A DNA stretch of 64,000 nt from Lepisosteus oculatus (GCF_040954835.1 NC_090718.1:16011532-16075531); one strand, 5' to 3'; positions 7,817 to 17,777 are shown, counted from the first letter of the stretch. A program made the numbers and translations. The notes: generated by a model from the sequence alone, not told the origin.

Positions 7817-9060
7817 CTCTGTAGTTCACTGGGCTTCCCTGCCCATGTGTTTCGCTGATTTCATTGAACATTAGAATGAATTATATTAATACAATTTCAG
7901 CGTATTTATCGTGTCTTGTATTTCTTTGTCTCTCTTATGTGTTCCCTTGTGTGTATGTTTTCTTGTATTTCACTTGTCTGCGGCGCTGGTTAATCGACTT
8001 GGCACATAAAGCAAACCCACCGTCCTCGTGTTTCTTAGCTCCCGTCTTGTTTGCAAACTTTTCTCCTGTGTTTATTTTACTTTGTCAATAAAACGTGGTT
8101 GCCGGGGAAACGGTGCTGCAGAAGTTGTTGCGAGCTGACCTCTAGGAGGTAAACAGTCGGCTTTTGTAATCTAATCAGCGAGAAAAGCAGAAACGTTAGT
8201 CTAAAAAGCGCTGGCTGAGTATTTTGTGGACATTATGCAGAAGAAAAGGAAGGAACGGTGAGTCGCAGGCTGTCGGTAAATATCAGCGCTGGACACCAGC
8301 CTCACACCGCTGGGCTCACTGCCCCATGAGCGAGTCCGTCGGCGCCTCCTCCTGCTGGGGTGTGTTACTGCAGGAGTGAGGAGTCTCCGGTCTCCGGTCG
8401 CGTCATGATCTGCAAGTGGAGGTGAGAGACGGCGGCGCAGTGGGTGGCAGCGCTGGGAGCCTGGATTTAGTTCCTGGGGTGCTGTCTGTGTGGAGTTTGC
8501 ATGCTCTGCTCATGTTCTCGTGGCTCCAGTTTTCTGGGGTGCAAAATTCTGTTTATTTCACAAGACGGACCCGGGCAGCAGCATGTGTCTGCAGCGCTCA
8601 TCCTGCCTGCATGTTTGCAAACTTTTCTCCTGTGTTTATTTTACTTTGTTAAATAAAACGTGGTTGCTGGGGAAACGGTGCTGCAGAAGTTGTTGCGATC
8701 TGACCTCCGGGAGGGAGACAGCTGGCAAAGCCGAAACTTTAGTCTAAAAGGCGCTGGCTGGAGAAGTTTGTGGACATTTTGTGGAAGAAAAGGAAGAAGC
8801 GGTGAGTCGCAGGCTGTGTGACAGGACTGTCGGGGAAATGTAAGCGCTGGGCTGAGCGAGTCCGTCGGCGCCTCCTCCTGCAGGAGTGAGGAGTCTCCGG
8901 TCTCCGGTCGCGTCCTGATCTGCATGTGGAGGTTAAAGGCTGAGAGACGGCGCACATGCTCTGCACATGTTCTCATGTGTCTGGTTTCCTGGAGTGCTGT
9001 CTGTGTGGAGTTTGCATGCTCTGCTCATGTTCTCAAGGGTTTCCTGCCGCTTCTGCAGTC

Positions 9061-10179
9061 CAGTGTTGGTGAGTCTGTCGGGTTGATTGTGTTGTGGTGT
9101 GAGTGTGCCCTAAAGGGGTTTTAATAGTATGGGGTTTGTGTGTTCACTTGTATGCAGACCACTGGAGAGACCGGTTGTTTTTTGCCAGGCAGACTAATGG
9201 CTGCATATTCAATTCCAGCTACTGAACCAGCAAGTGGGACAGTGTTTGAAAACCCTTTCAATGAAAGGTTTGTAGAACAGTGTTGCTATTGTTCTGTTTA
9301 ATTCGAGGTCACCAAGCTTATAAATGGTCTCACAACGTTTGTCTCTTTTCAGGTTTCTCCGACCCGGAGAGTGAACAAAGAAGTGATAAGGGCCCATAAC
9401 ACCTAAGCTCGGCACTCTCACACTCTTCAGCCACACGAGCTTCCTCCTGGTAAAATACTGGGCAAGCCCCTTTCTGACAGGGACAGTGGAAAACCCCCTG
9501 AGGGAGATGGGCTGAGGGGAGGAATAAAACCATCTGAGCCGGAACGGAGCGCGCTCCCGATTCCCACTAGACCCGGGAGACGACACAGGCAGCACAAGGG
9601 AAGCTGCGGCGCTCGAGTTCACGGAGGCAAGGACCGATTGACGACCACGGGAGACAGTGGCATCGGAACAGAGGTACTGTACAGAGACTTTTAATACCTG
9701 AAGGCAAGGAGCGAGAAACCGGCCCGGCTAGCCGCTCCAAACTGAGGGGAATGGAATACAGTTCGCGGGAGGATTTCTAGTGGAACCTGAACGGAGTCTG
9801 GGGAAATGGGACCGGCCTCTCGTTCACTGGGGCCATCAAAGACTTTACAGGTACGAAGAAGAATCGTTCGAGTGGCCACTCTTCGGTACTTGACAGAAAA
9901 GACTGCCGTCCCTCTGGATTCATTATGACCCTTGGAAGGACCTTTTGTTGCTGCTGTTTTCGTTGTGTCTTTGGCTGATGGTGAAAGTGGATAGAAAATA
10001 AAAAGGTCACTTATACGATACACATGCTTGTCGCTGGTCTGTGTGGGCATTGGTGGATCTGGAAGATCAACAGAACCTGTTGCATTGCTAGGTGCCGTAG
10101 TCATATATGAGGCAGGAAATAATTGTTGTTTGAGGGGTCACCTCACTCTGACACGAACGTGTTGGGAAGACGCGCCAGT
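9061..10179. other. Unassigned stretch between C1 and LINE
   Basis: The first 300 bases are the second copy of module D (gggttgattgtgttgtgg, then ggtcaccaagcttataaatgg...ttttcag to 9,352), paralogous to 1,545-1,788. From 9,360 to 10,140 the sequence is fairly GC-rich and unlike anything else in the window. The minus strand holds open frames of 137 codons at 9209-9622 and 9691-10104, conserved in all four units but with no family I recognise. Alternative minus frames there are also open, so coding status is undecided. Confidence 0.35.
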
Positions 10180-10916
10180 TCTGACGTTAGTGCGATGGGT
10201 CTGTAGGCATTAAGGCAGGTTCTTGTGTCCTTTTTTGGAACAGGAACAATAACAGAAGATTTGAAGCAGTCTGGCACTGTGCACTGGGACAATGATTGCT
10301 TAAAAACGTCTGTAAAGATTGGAGCGAGTTGGCCAGCACAGGGCTGTAGTGTGGCTGGAGATACACAGTCAGGTCCTGCTGCCTTTTTACAGTTTTGCTT
10401 TTTGAATAGCCTTAACACATCCTGTTCTTTGCTTCACAGGGCATTCTCAAGACTTGTTAACGGCGTCAAGTCTTCGTGAGAGATTGAGTGTGAGTGGGTG
10501 TGGCACTCCAGTTGAGTGGGGGACAATAGCTCATCCCCAGGATGTGAATTATTTGGAGGAGTTGCGAGACTGCCATGGACAAGGTCGTTGGAGATCCTTT
10601 GTGTTTCAGGCCTGCTGTAAAATGTGTTATCTGGTAGAGAGTGATCAAGATGTATCTGAGGGGATTTTCTTTTGTAATTGGTAACAGTTTGGAGACCTTT
10701 CCAGACAGATAAACAGTCTTTGTTAGCAAACAGTTGTTCCAGCTGTGGACAGGAGGGGAAACAAAAGGTAGAGAACACTATTTTTAGAGAAATGGTCCTA
10801 AAGGAACAAAGCATACTGTAGGATGCCACTAGCTTAAGTCTTAACAGCACTGCATAAGAGGAGACTCCAGTGTCTATTTGTTCCGAGGGATCCTCAGAAA
10901 GGTCAAAAGGTTGCAA
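10180..10916 (-). mobile_element. L2-type LINE reverse transcriptase fragment
   Basis: On the minus strand: SVWKGLQTVTNYKRKSPQ near 10,690, then KKAAGPDCVSPATLQPCA, SLSQCTVPDCFKSS, VIVPVPKK and LNAYRPIALTS ending near 10,180. This is the fingers part of an L2/CR1-group reverse transcriptase, normally followed by the palm with its catalytic FADD/YADD motif, which is absent here. The two parts lie in different frames, so there is at least one frameshift. Both ends are lost, hence a fossil without activity. Confidence 0.85.
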
Positions 10917-11048
10917 ACAGATAGGAGACTGGTTACATGCCTGAAGCTTAGCTAGAGGAACATAACAGTGCTGGAATTCTGAGAGGGGAGGTTATCAGAG
11001 CCTAATGTTATTGCGAAAAATGGCAACTAGGCATAGACGATCTGCTGA

Positions 11049-11648
11049 ATAATAATAATAATAATAATAATAATTGCTTACACTTATATAGCGCTTTTCT
11101 GGACACTCCACTCAAAGCACTTTACAGGTAATGGGGACTCCCCTCCACCACCACCAATGTGCAGCATCCACCTGGATGATGCGACGGCAGCCATAGTGCG
11201 CCAGAACGCTCACCACACATCAGCTATCAGTGGGGAGGAGAGCAGAGTAATGTAGCCAATTCATAGAAGGGGATTATTAGGAGGCCATGATTGGTAAGGG
11301 CCAATTGGAAATTTGGCCAGGATGCCGGGGTTACACCCCTACTCTTTTCGAGAAGCACACCTACACCCCTACTCTTTTCGAGATTTTTAATGACCACAGA
11401 GAGTCAGGACCTCGGTTTTACATCTCATCCGAAGGACAGCGCCTGTTTACAGTATAGTGTCCCCATCACTATACTGGGGCATTAGGACCCACATGGACCA
11501 CAGGGTGAGCACCCCCTGCTGGCCCCACTAACACCTCTTCCAGCAGCAACCTTAGTTTTTCCCAGGAGGTCTCCCATCCAGGTACTGACCAGGCTCACAC
11601 CTGCTTAGCTTCAGTGGGTTGCCAGTTGTGAGTTGCAGGGTGATATGG
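11049..11648 (-). mobile_element. 5S rRNA-derived SINE (SINE3-like), full length
   Basis: Read on the minus strand it begins with a 5S rRNA-like head: CCATATCACCCTG, then AAGCTAAGCAGG (A box, 11597-11611 region) and a C-box-like part GCCTGGTCAGTACCTGG followed by ATGGGAGACC (11568-11594). These are the 5S internal promoter elements for RNA polymerase III. A body of about 450 bp follows. The 3' end is an L2-type tail (AAAGCGCTATATAAGTGTAA) with (ATT)9. It is flanked by the 7-base duplication CTGCTGA at 11042-11048 and 11649-11655. Mobilisation would need an L2 reverse transcriptase in trans. Confidence 0.88.
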
Positions 11649-11655
11649 CTGCTGA

Positions 11656-11907
11656 CTGTCTGTCCTGTGAATTGTTAAGGGTTTCATGTATTTGTGTGTC
11701 CAAGTAGTCCGGACTGCTGTGCTATGTGTTGTTTGTCTTTTGAATTTTCTGTTTTACACCTATTGTATCCATAGTGGTATGGGCCAAATCCAATTTAAAG
11801 GGTGTTGTGAGCACTGGGGTTTGTTGGGAGTGGTGAGTTAGGAGTCTGGAAATGAGAGCAAGGTGCGAGTGGATATGATAAAAAGATTGTTCCTTTATTT
11901 TGTTTCT
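11656..11907. other. Unassigned end of half 1
   Basis: No gene seen. T/G-rich sequence leading to module A2; the end (attgttcctttattttgtttct) is not similar to the end of half 2, so it marks a rearrangement or insertion edge. Confidence 0.4.
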
Positions 11908-12158
11908 GATACCTGGTGAAGAGACGCAGTGAGTGTTTGAGTGGCCAGCTGCGTCAACTTCAATAAAACTGGCCTTTTGGTTTGTTTGAGTGCTGACTTG
12001 CTATGGTGTATTTTTTCTCTCTGTGAACAACAGGTCCTACGGCCAACACTACCCACACAGGAGGTGTGTGCGTGACAGCTCCTCAGCTGAAGCAGGAGTC
12101 CAAGTGTGCACAGATTTCTTGTTGGGGTTTGTTGTTTGAAGTTTCTGTTTGTATGTAG

Positions 12159-12430
12159 GAAGCAATTGTGCCATCGCGTGGCCCGAGTTATAGCACGGGA
12201 CGAGAGCTCCCGAAGAGCGCCTGCCTCCTGCCCGATTCGACGTCTAAAATCATCACAGAACGAGAGGAGCCAACAGGAATGCAAGTCTCTTCTGGTGAGG
12301 AGCCTCCAACACAGCCCCCAGTACTGGGTGTGCAGAAAGAATCCTGTTCTACAGTTGTGGTGCGAAATGGCCTCCAGTCCTTGTCAAATGCTGGGTTTCT
12401 CTGGACTGCAGTCCCCTCCGCATTTGGATG
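12159..12430 (+). other. Candidate exon and open frame in module A2
   Basis: The A2 counterpart of the exon at 224. After the acceptor-like gtatgtag, the segment runs 136 nt to a donor-like GTGAGG at 12295, and is 32 nt longer than in A1. A frame stays open from the acceptor through the donor to a stop at about 12,430 and includes STSKIITEREEPTGMQVSS. In A1 the same frame is interrupted. Copies at 29370-29641 and 45928-46199. No family recognised. Confidence 0.25.
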
Positions 12431-12581
12431 ATTGTGATTGGTGTTGCTGTAGCTGTGCTGTCCTGAGACTGACTGGTGTCAAGACCAGCTGTACTCTGGG
12501 ATCAGCAGGGCCTAGTGGTGGTATGAATTGTGGCCTCTGTTTCTCAGGTGTAACAAGTGTTTGATTACTCTGTTCTGTATG

Positions 12582-12911
12582 TGTCACGGACGTCCAAAGG
12601 GACTTACCGTAGGGAGCAGGAGAGCGGAAAAAGACCCATATGCGTAGCGGCGAGACGGGAAAAAGGCCCGGGCTCATTAGTGCAAAGAGTTCAGGAATGC
12701 CGTATAGAAACCTATGCCCTCAGGGAGCGGACGTGGGGCGCCCTGGTGCTAGGCGGGTCTCAGGACATCCGAACAACAATGCTGAGCGAGGACAGAGTGC
12801 AAGACCCGGAAATATATAGCCCAAGGGAAAGAGAGGGACAGGAAGGACAGCAGACCGGAAACTAGGGACAGGACAGAGAAGGAGCGCCCTCTGGCTGCAG
12901 AGGGCGTGACA
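12582..12911 (+). mobile_element. 330-bp element with TG...CA ends (LTR-like, possibly solo LTR)
   Basis: Begins TGTCACG and ends CGTGACA, flanked by a 5-base target duplication GTATG (12577-12581, 12912-12916). TG...CA ends with a 5-base duplication are the rule for LTR elements, so a solo LTR fossil is likeliest. No internal region is present. A small terminal-inverted-repeat element is the alternative. Strand is arbitrary. It is younger than the split between unit 3's lineage and that of units 1 and 2 in this segment. Confidence 0.6.
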
Positions 12912-13014
12912 GTATGTTTATCAATAGTGGGTACTGGCCTAATTCAGCCCTGCACTCGCTGTTAGCTGTTTTTCTCTGCGCAAGGCGGATGTTTCTACAG
13001 ATTGATTAGAGTTT

Positions 13015-13910
13015 CTACAGAGTGTACTCCTGGTCTGTGAGGGGACCCCACACTTCACTGCCGTATAGGGCAATGGGTTGGATTACACTTTCAGATATTT
13101 GGAGCGAAATTCTTGTTGGTGGGTTGACATTGAAGAGCCTCCTTCTTATTGCGTAGAAAGCCCTGAGTGCCTTCTCCCTCAGTGCCTTTAGTGCCAGGTC
13201 AAAACTCCCAGAAGAGCTGATGGTGAGACCGAGATATGTGTAGCTGGATGTGTGCTCCAATGTGTTGTTGTTCAGTGTGAATTTGTACCTGTTTCCCTGA
13301 GGTCTGGCTTTCTCCTGGAAAACCATAACTCTGGTCTTGTCCAGATTGACTGGCAGTGCCCAGGTGTGACAGTCCTGCTCCAGCAATGCCAGGCTCTGCT
13401 GTTCTGGGTCCAGATGGGCTGGCAGTGCCCAGGTGTGAATGTGATGGGATGTGTGGCGGTTTGGTAGGAAGCCAGTCTGACTCTAATGCAGGACATTGTG
13501 CTCAGTAAGGAGGGCCGGTTATCAGATATTCAAGTTACGACAGAGTTCCTTCCCCAGGTTACTGTTCACACTGAAGCTCCGGTACCTGTTGGGGTCGAGT
13601 CTGTCTCCATTCTTACAGACGGGCGTGATCAGTCCTTGATTCCAGGCCTCAGGGAAACAGCCGGCCGTCAGGACGAGGTTGGGGAGTTTGAGCAGGCTTT
13701 GCTGCAGGTCTGAGCTGCAGTTGGATCAAGCGTTGTTGACTGTGTCTTGGCTACAGGCCTTTTGTGGTCTGAGAGTTGTCTGTTTGTGTATGTGCTTATC
13801 TTCTTTAGGGTGTGCATGTAGTGTCTAACCATCTCACAGTATCTGAGGCGCAGTTCAGAGTGGTGTGGTGTTGTTTTAGTTCTGGTAGTTCTCTTCAGTT
13901 GTTTCTGCAC
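13015..13910 (-). mobile_element. LINE remnant lacking its RT catalytic core
   Basis: On the minus strand the order is: a linker region (TTPHHSELRLRYCEMVRHY, from about 13,860), then FPEAWNQGLITPVCKNGD and LDPNRYR near 13,590-13,660, then the degraded NVLHQSQ-GFLPN-like part near 13,480. It jumps directly to LLEQDCHTWALPVNLDKTR, followed by YTYLGLTISSSGSFDLA and PIALYGSEVWGPL near 13,040. The palm domain with the F/YADD site is missing between about 13,440 and 13,400, an internal deletion. Frameshifts separate several parts. The clade is uncertain; wording is like a LINE family common in fish. Confidence 0.8.
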
Positions 13911-14814
13911 TCTGTATCAAACCATTTGATATTGTTTCTGAGTGTGTTTCATATGAATGTAGTCATTTTGATTTTAAGGCTAGTTTCTCAAAAACATGGT
14001 TTATAAATTTATGCCCGATTTGTTGGTTTGATTCAGAGCGTTTTGAAATGTAAGGGATCAAGTAATGGGTTTATTTGCTGCTGAAAAGAGAAGAAAGAAA
14101 AAAAAAAAGAAATGAGACAATTAGCTTGTAATGAGTTTATAACAACAGTAATTAGATTCCTGCAAGCACTCTTTTCATTGTCCAACAACTGAAAGCTTTT
14201 AGGTATAAAGGAAGGGTCCTCTAATATTTGATGTGTGAGCTTGTCGTTCTATTGGAGATGTTAGTGAGTCTGAGGATTCGTGTTAATATGACAATACTGC
14301 TACTACTATTAATAATACAGCATGGCAAGACTTCTTTCAGTCATTTCCCACCCCTCCACCTCAGTGAATCACACATGTTAAACTTCCATCTCGGGTTCCA
14401 GATCAGACATGAGCAATCCTATATTACAAATACTTAGCACCAGGCAATTTAACCAGACAATAATTTAAGCAATTATTCATTCAAGAGAAGCAGCAGGACG
14501 AGTAAAGTGCCCCTCTGATGGCCGGTCAGTGGAATTAAACTGGAAAATTTCTTAGAAATGATTATTCTTACAATGATGTACCAATGGCGCCGCTTGGTGG
14601 TCATTCAGCAAAATTTCACCGAAGGTTTTTTTTAATTAAAATACCGTTAGTAATGTTCGTATTAATTAGTTATTTTAATTTTAAAAATATTTAAGCATTT
14701 TCAACAGCAAAGAATACATTGCCTTGCAAACAAGAGTAATGAATGAATGTATTGTACATGGATACAAAATACAAAATAAATACAATAAACCAAAAATTAA
14801 AATGACGTTCAAAA
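13911..14814. other. AT-rich unassigned stretch, half 2
   Basis: No gene seen. It has a purine tract near 14,086-14,112 (agaagaaagaaaaaaaa), a short stretch (14,497-14,545) resembling 3,070-3,130, and AT-rich sequence up to module M2. Unit 3 has several extra short indels here (48,070 and 48,510-48,560). Confidence 0.4.
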
Positions 14815-14826
14815 GGCGCGAGTCGA

Positions 14827-14871
14827 TGACGTCAGAAGGAAGTCGCCCACGGGGCGTATGGGTAATGTAGT
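14827..14871 (+). promoter_or_regulatory. CRE-like plus ZNF143-like pair in module M2
   Basis: TGACGTCA (14827-14834) followed by GGGGCGTATGGGTAATGTAG. A third, shorter copy of the promoter-like module in each unit (14,815-15,060), followed by a partial SINE-like word near 15,024. Counterparts near 32038 and 48637. Confidence 0.4.
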
Positions 14872-15060
14872 TTCTGTAGTTCTCTGGCCCGCACTGCCCA
14901 CGTGTTTCGGTGATTTGATTGAACATCAGAATTAATTATATTGTACCATTTCAGCGTGTTTGTCGTGTCATGGATTTCTATGACTGTCTTATGGGTTCTC
15001 TTGTGTGTCATGTTTATTTTAGTGGGTGGCAGTGCTGGGGCCCTGAACTGTAATCATTCG

Positions 15061-16204
15061 TGTTAAGTATTTGTTACTGTGACCCTCCTGGGAGGAGGGG
15101 ACCTTTGTAAGATTCCTGTCCTGGCAAGCAGCAGGTGAGAGTTTGCTGTCCGACTCAATTACACCTCCGCTACCTCATTTCACCTCTTTCACCAGCCTGT
15201 AAAGGGGGTTGTGATAGTATGGGGTCTTTCTCTTTAACAACCTCAAACCGCAGGAAAGAAATGCTTCATTTATAAGATTGAAATATAACCAGAAAGTATA
15301 AAAATAGCTATTTGTGTGTATCATGTCAGAAATATTTGTTTTTATTTTAAAAGAATTTAGAAGAGAAATATGATTAATAAGGCAGTAGAATCCATTTAAA
15401 CTGTCATTTTCCTGTTTAGGTTGGAAAGTTTAATTTGATCAAGTCCACTTGAGTGCCTAAGCAACTGTTTGGGTAGTTTGGCTGGTGTGGTGGTGCTCTC
15501 CAAATACCTGATCCAAACGGACAGAGAGACAAAGTGAGAAAGAAAAGGTGTAAATAACAGACATATCATATATCATTTGCAGAATACAGTAATGTGCTGT
15601 TCAGCACAGTGACCTAGAGTGAAGATGGAAATCAGTCATTCTAGTGCTCTCAATGGTTTTCCATTACAAACGGACCAGGGCTTCCTGAGACACAGGCAGT
15701 TGGAGTTATATAGAGTTAGAGGTTGTTTTCACGGCACCAGCCGACTAAAGCAGAGACCTCCTTCCACTCCAGAATTTTTTTTTTTATTTGGGTGGGATCA
15801 TCTGGAGTCTTGATTCCTTTCACGGAGTCAGCAGTAGATACACAGCTGTTAGCATAGGAGGAGTACAGAAGAGGTGACAGCAGTGCTGGGGACCCTCTGG
15901 CACAACCAGAGGTGTGAAATTGAAATTGTTTGGAAGGAATGGGAAGCTAAAGGCAGAGTCACAATCTCTGATTCATGTAATCAAAACAGTAAGTTCTTTC
16001 CTCGGGCAGCTTCGTTAGAACATTTTAAATAGATGTAAAAGTGTATTTACAGACTATATCAGCCCTTATCTTTATTTACCTGGTTTAATCTTTTTTTCAG
16101 AAGTGTAAATATATTATACTATGTACCCCTGATGGTATTATTGATGTGCTATAAATATACTCTTGTTTGTATTGTATCTCTTTTTATTGCTACCATAAAA
16201 AGTT
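15061..16204. other. Unassigned stretch with second copy of module B
   Basis: 15,220-15,660 is the half-2 copy of module B (compare 2,125-2,640). The rest shows no gene. Positions 16,030-16,200 are AT-rich and repeat words found upstream of the promoter-like part in C1 and C2 (tttaatctttttttcagaagtg; gtacccctga). Confidence 0.5.
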
Positions 16205-16756
16205 AAAAAGAACTGCACTTTCGAGAAATGTCCACTGGGCGGCGACAGAGATACACGAGTCTATGGCGGCGAGTCCAATAGCGCCTCCGTACAGATCCTC
16301 GTTGTGCAGAGATTGAAAATCAATACAGATGATAACTGTGACGTTTGTGACAGCAACTCTGAAAGATAACGTAAAGAAGGAAACTAATATTGACATTACT
16401 TTTAAAGAAGTTAAATAATACTACATTTTAAACCTATTGAAAGTAATATGAAAATATCGTTTGTATTTAAAAAAATATGATACTTCCACGATATAATAAT
16501 TAACGAAATGCTGTGAGAGGAGACCCATGTTTAAACACTTTAAAACGGATGTAAATGCGTCTGTACAGACAATTTGAAACATGGACGGACCTCATCTGCT
16601 TTTGTTTACTATTAAACAAGATTCCTTGTTTAATCTTTTTCCATAACATGTACATGTATTATCGTATGTACCCCTGACTATACTCTGTGTTATATGTATT
16701 CTTGTTTTTATGGCATGTATTGTTGTTATATTTAAAAATAAAAAGACGCGACTCGA

Positions 16757-16800
16757 TTACGTCAAAAGGAAGTCGCCACAGGGCTTGTGGGAAATGTAGT
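16757..16800 (+). promoter_or_regulatory. CRE-half plus ZNF143-like pair in C2
   Basis: TTACGTCA at 16757-16764 and GGGCTTGTGGGAAATGTAGT at 16781-16800. The minus strand reads ACTACATTTCCCACAAGCCC, the closest of the three to the SBS consensus. Counterparts near 33969 and 50585. Confidence 0.4.
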
Positions 16801-17252
16801 CTCCATAGTGCTCTGGACTGCGCTCCACACGTGTTCCGCAGATTTGATTGAGCATCAGAATTAATTATACAATGTCAGTGTATTTACCGTGTCGCGGATT
16901 TCTATGTTTGTCTTACAAGACGGACTCGGCAGGAGCTGTTTCTTGCTCTCCGGAGTGAAGCTGTTCTGGGAAGAGACGAGCAAATCTTTAGACTCTTTGT
17001 AAATGAGACATCATCATGACAGCTGTGCCGACCTGCTCTTTATTGACCTGTTGAACCTGTTTGTGTAAAGAGCAGGAGTCTTGTGTACCCCTGATTGTGT
17101 TATGTGTACTCTAGTGTGTTTGCAGCGCTCGTCCTGCCTGGTTTATCAACTCGACACAGAAACAAAACCCACTGCCGTCGTGTCTGTGGGTTTCTGAGCT
17201 CTCTTGTCTTGTTTGTCTCCTTTGTTTATTTTACTTTGTTAAATAAAACGTG

Positions 17253-17266
17253 GTTGCCGGGGCAAC
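17253..17266 (+). promoter_or_regulatory. RFX X-box palindrome in C2
   Basis: GTTGCCGGGGCAAC fits the RFX X-box consensus GTNRCC-N(0-3)-RGYAAC exactly. Copies at 34465-34478 and 51087-51100. C1 carries a decayed form (GTTGCCGGGGAAAC at 8098). It follows AATAAA by about ten bases. Confidence 0.45.
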
Positions 17267-17638
17267 GGAGCTGCAGTAGTTGTTGCCGGAGCGGGTCTGA
17301 CCTCCAGCAGGTCAACAGGCGGCTTTTTTAATCTAATCTCCGAGAAAAACAGAAACTTAAGAAACTTGAGTCTAAAAAGCGCTGGCTGGAGTATTTTGTG
17401 GAAGAAACGGTGACTCGCAGGCTGTGGGACAGAACTATCAGGGACACATCAGCGCTGGACACCAGCCTCACACCGCTGGGCTCACTGCACCATGAGCGAG
17501 TCCGTCGGCGCCTCCGCCTGCTGGGGTGTGTTACTGCAGGAGTGAGGAGTCTCCGGTCTCCGGTCGCGTCATGATCTGCAGGTGGAGGTGAGAGACGGCG
17601 GCGCAGTGGGTGGCAGCGCTGGGAGCCTGGATTTAGTT

Positions 17639-17777
17639 CCTGGGGTGCTGTCTGTGTGGAGTTTGCATGCTCTGCCTGTGTTCTCATGGGTCCTGTTCAT
17701 GGGGTGCTGTCTGTGTGGAGTCTGCATGCTCTGCCCCTGTTCTCATGGGTCTGGTTTCCTGGGGTGCTGTCTGTGTG
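17639..17777 (+). repeat. 60-bp SINE-derived minisatellite, 2 copies plus partial
   Basis: Repeats of GGGGTGCTGTCTGTGTGGAG followed by tctgcatgctctgcccctg and ttctcatggg. The unit derives from the core of the tRNA-SINE seen at 1590-1701. Same copy number in unit 2 (34851-34989). Confidence 0.85.

Larger units (their letters stand above)
7331..9060 (+). repeat. Module C1 of unit 1 (long form)
   Basis: Contains in order: CTCF-like site (7342), CRE and ZNF143-like sites (7772-7816), AATAAA near 8,090, X-box-like word (8098), a donor-like GTGAGT (8,261) and then a second copy of the last part (8,653-9,000). The same order is found at 16205-17777. The tail includes an old tRNA-SINE core (8431-8530, plus strand). 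The unit 2 counterpart is 24545-26274. Confidence 0.75.
1..17777 (+). repeat. Macrosatellite unit 1 (lacks first 28 bases)
   Basis: This is the first of four head-to-tail copies of a unit of about 17.2 kb. The window's first bases match position 17806, so the unit starts 28 bases upstream of the window. I placed the boundary where modules A1 and A2 both begin, at the word gatacctggtgaag. Compared with unit 2, the first 5.5 kb differs at only a handful of positions that I noticed. It carries the 5S-SINE, the 330-bp element, ten copies of the 50-bp minisatellite and the longer form of module C1. Confidence 0.95.
11908..17777 (+). repeat. Half-2 sub-unit of unit 1 (diverged internal duplicate)
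   Basis: Starts with the same text as the unit itself (gatacctggtgaag..., then the same AATAAA-bearing sequence), with visible divergence. It also ends in a copy of module C. The unit therefore arose from a dimer whose two halves later diverged and gained different insertions. Counterparts are at 29119-34989 and 45677-52163, and the start of a fourth at 63551-64000. Confidence 0.85.
16205..17777 (+). repeat. Module C2 of unit 1
   Basis: Diverged copy of C1 with the same order: CTCF-like (16232), CRE-half and ZNF143-like (16757-16800), AATAAA, X-box (17253), donor-like site (GTGACT near 17,410 instead of GTGAGT) and a tRNA-SINE core from 17,597. A short ATG frame (MSESVGAS...) starts near 17,492. 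It abuts module A1 of the next unit. Confidence 0.75.

Noticed and set aside
11560-11655. 5S rRNA gene
   Set aside because: The 5S-like part is diverged, joined to a SINE body and L2-type tail and flanked by target-site duplications, so it is a SINE head.
11895-12284. 129-codon minus-strand frame in module A2
   Set aside because: It runs antisense through the AATAAA signal and the splice-site words, with no family resemblance; treated as a shadow.
12582-12911. Plain DNA transposon call for the 330-bp element
   Set aside because: The inverted ends are only seven bases and the duplication is five bases with TG...CA ends, which fits an LTR better. Kept as a possibility only.
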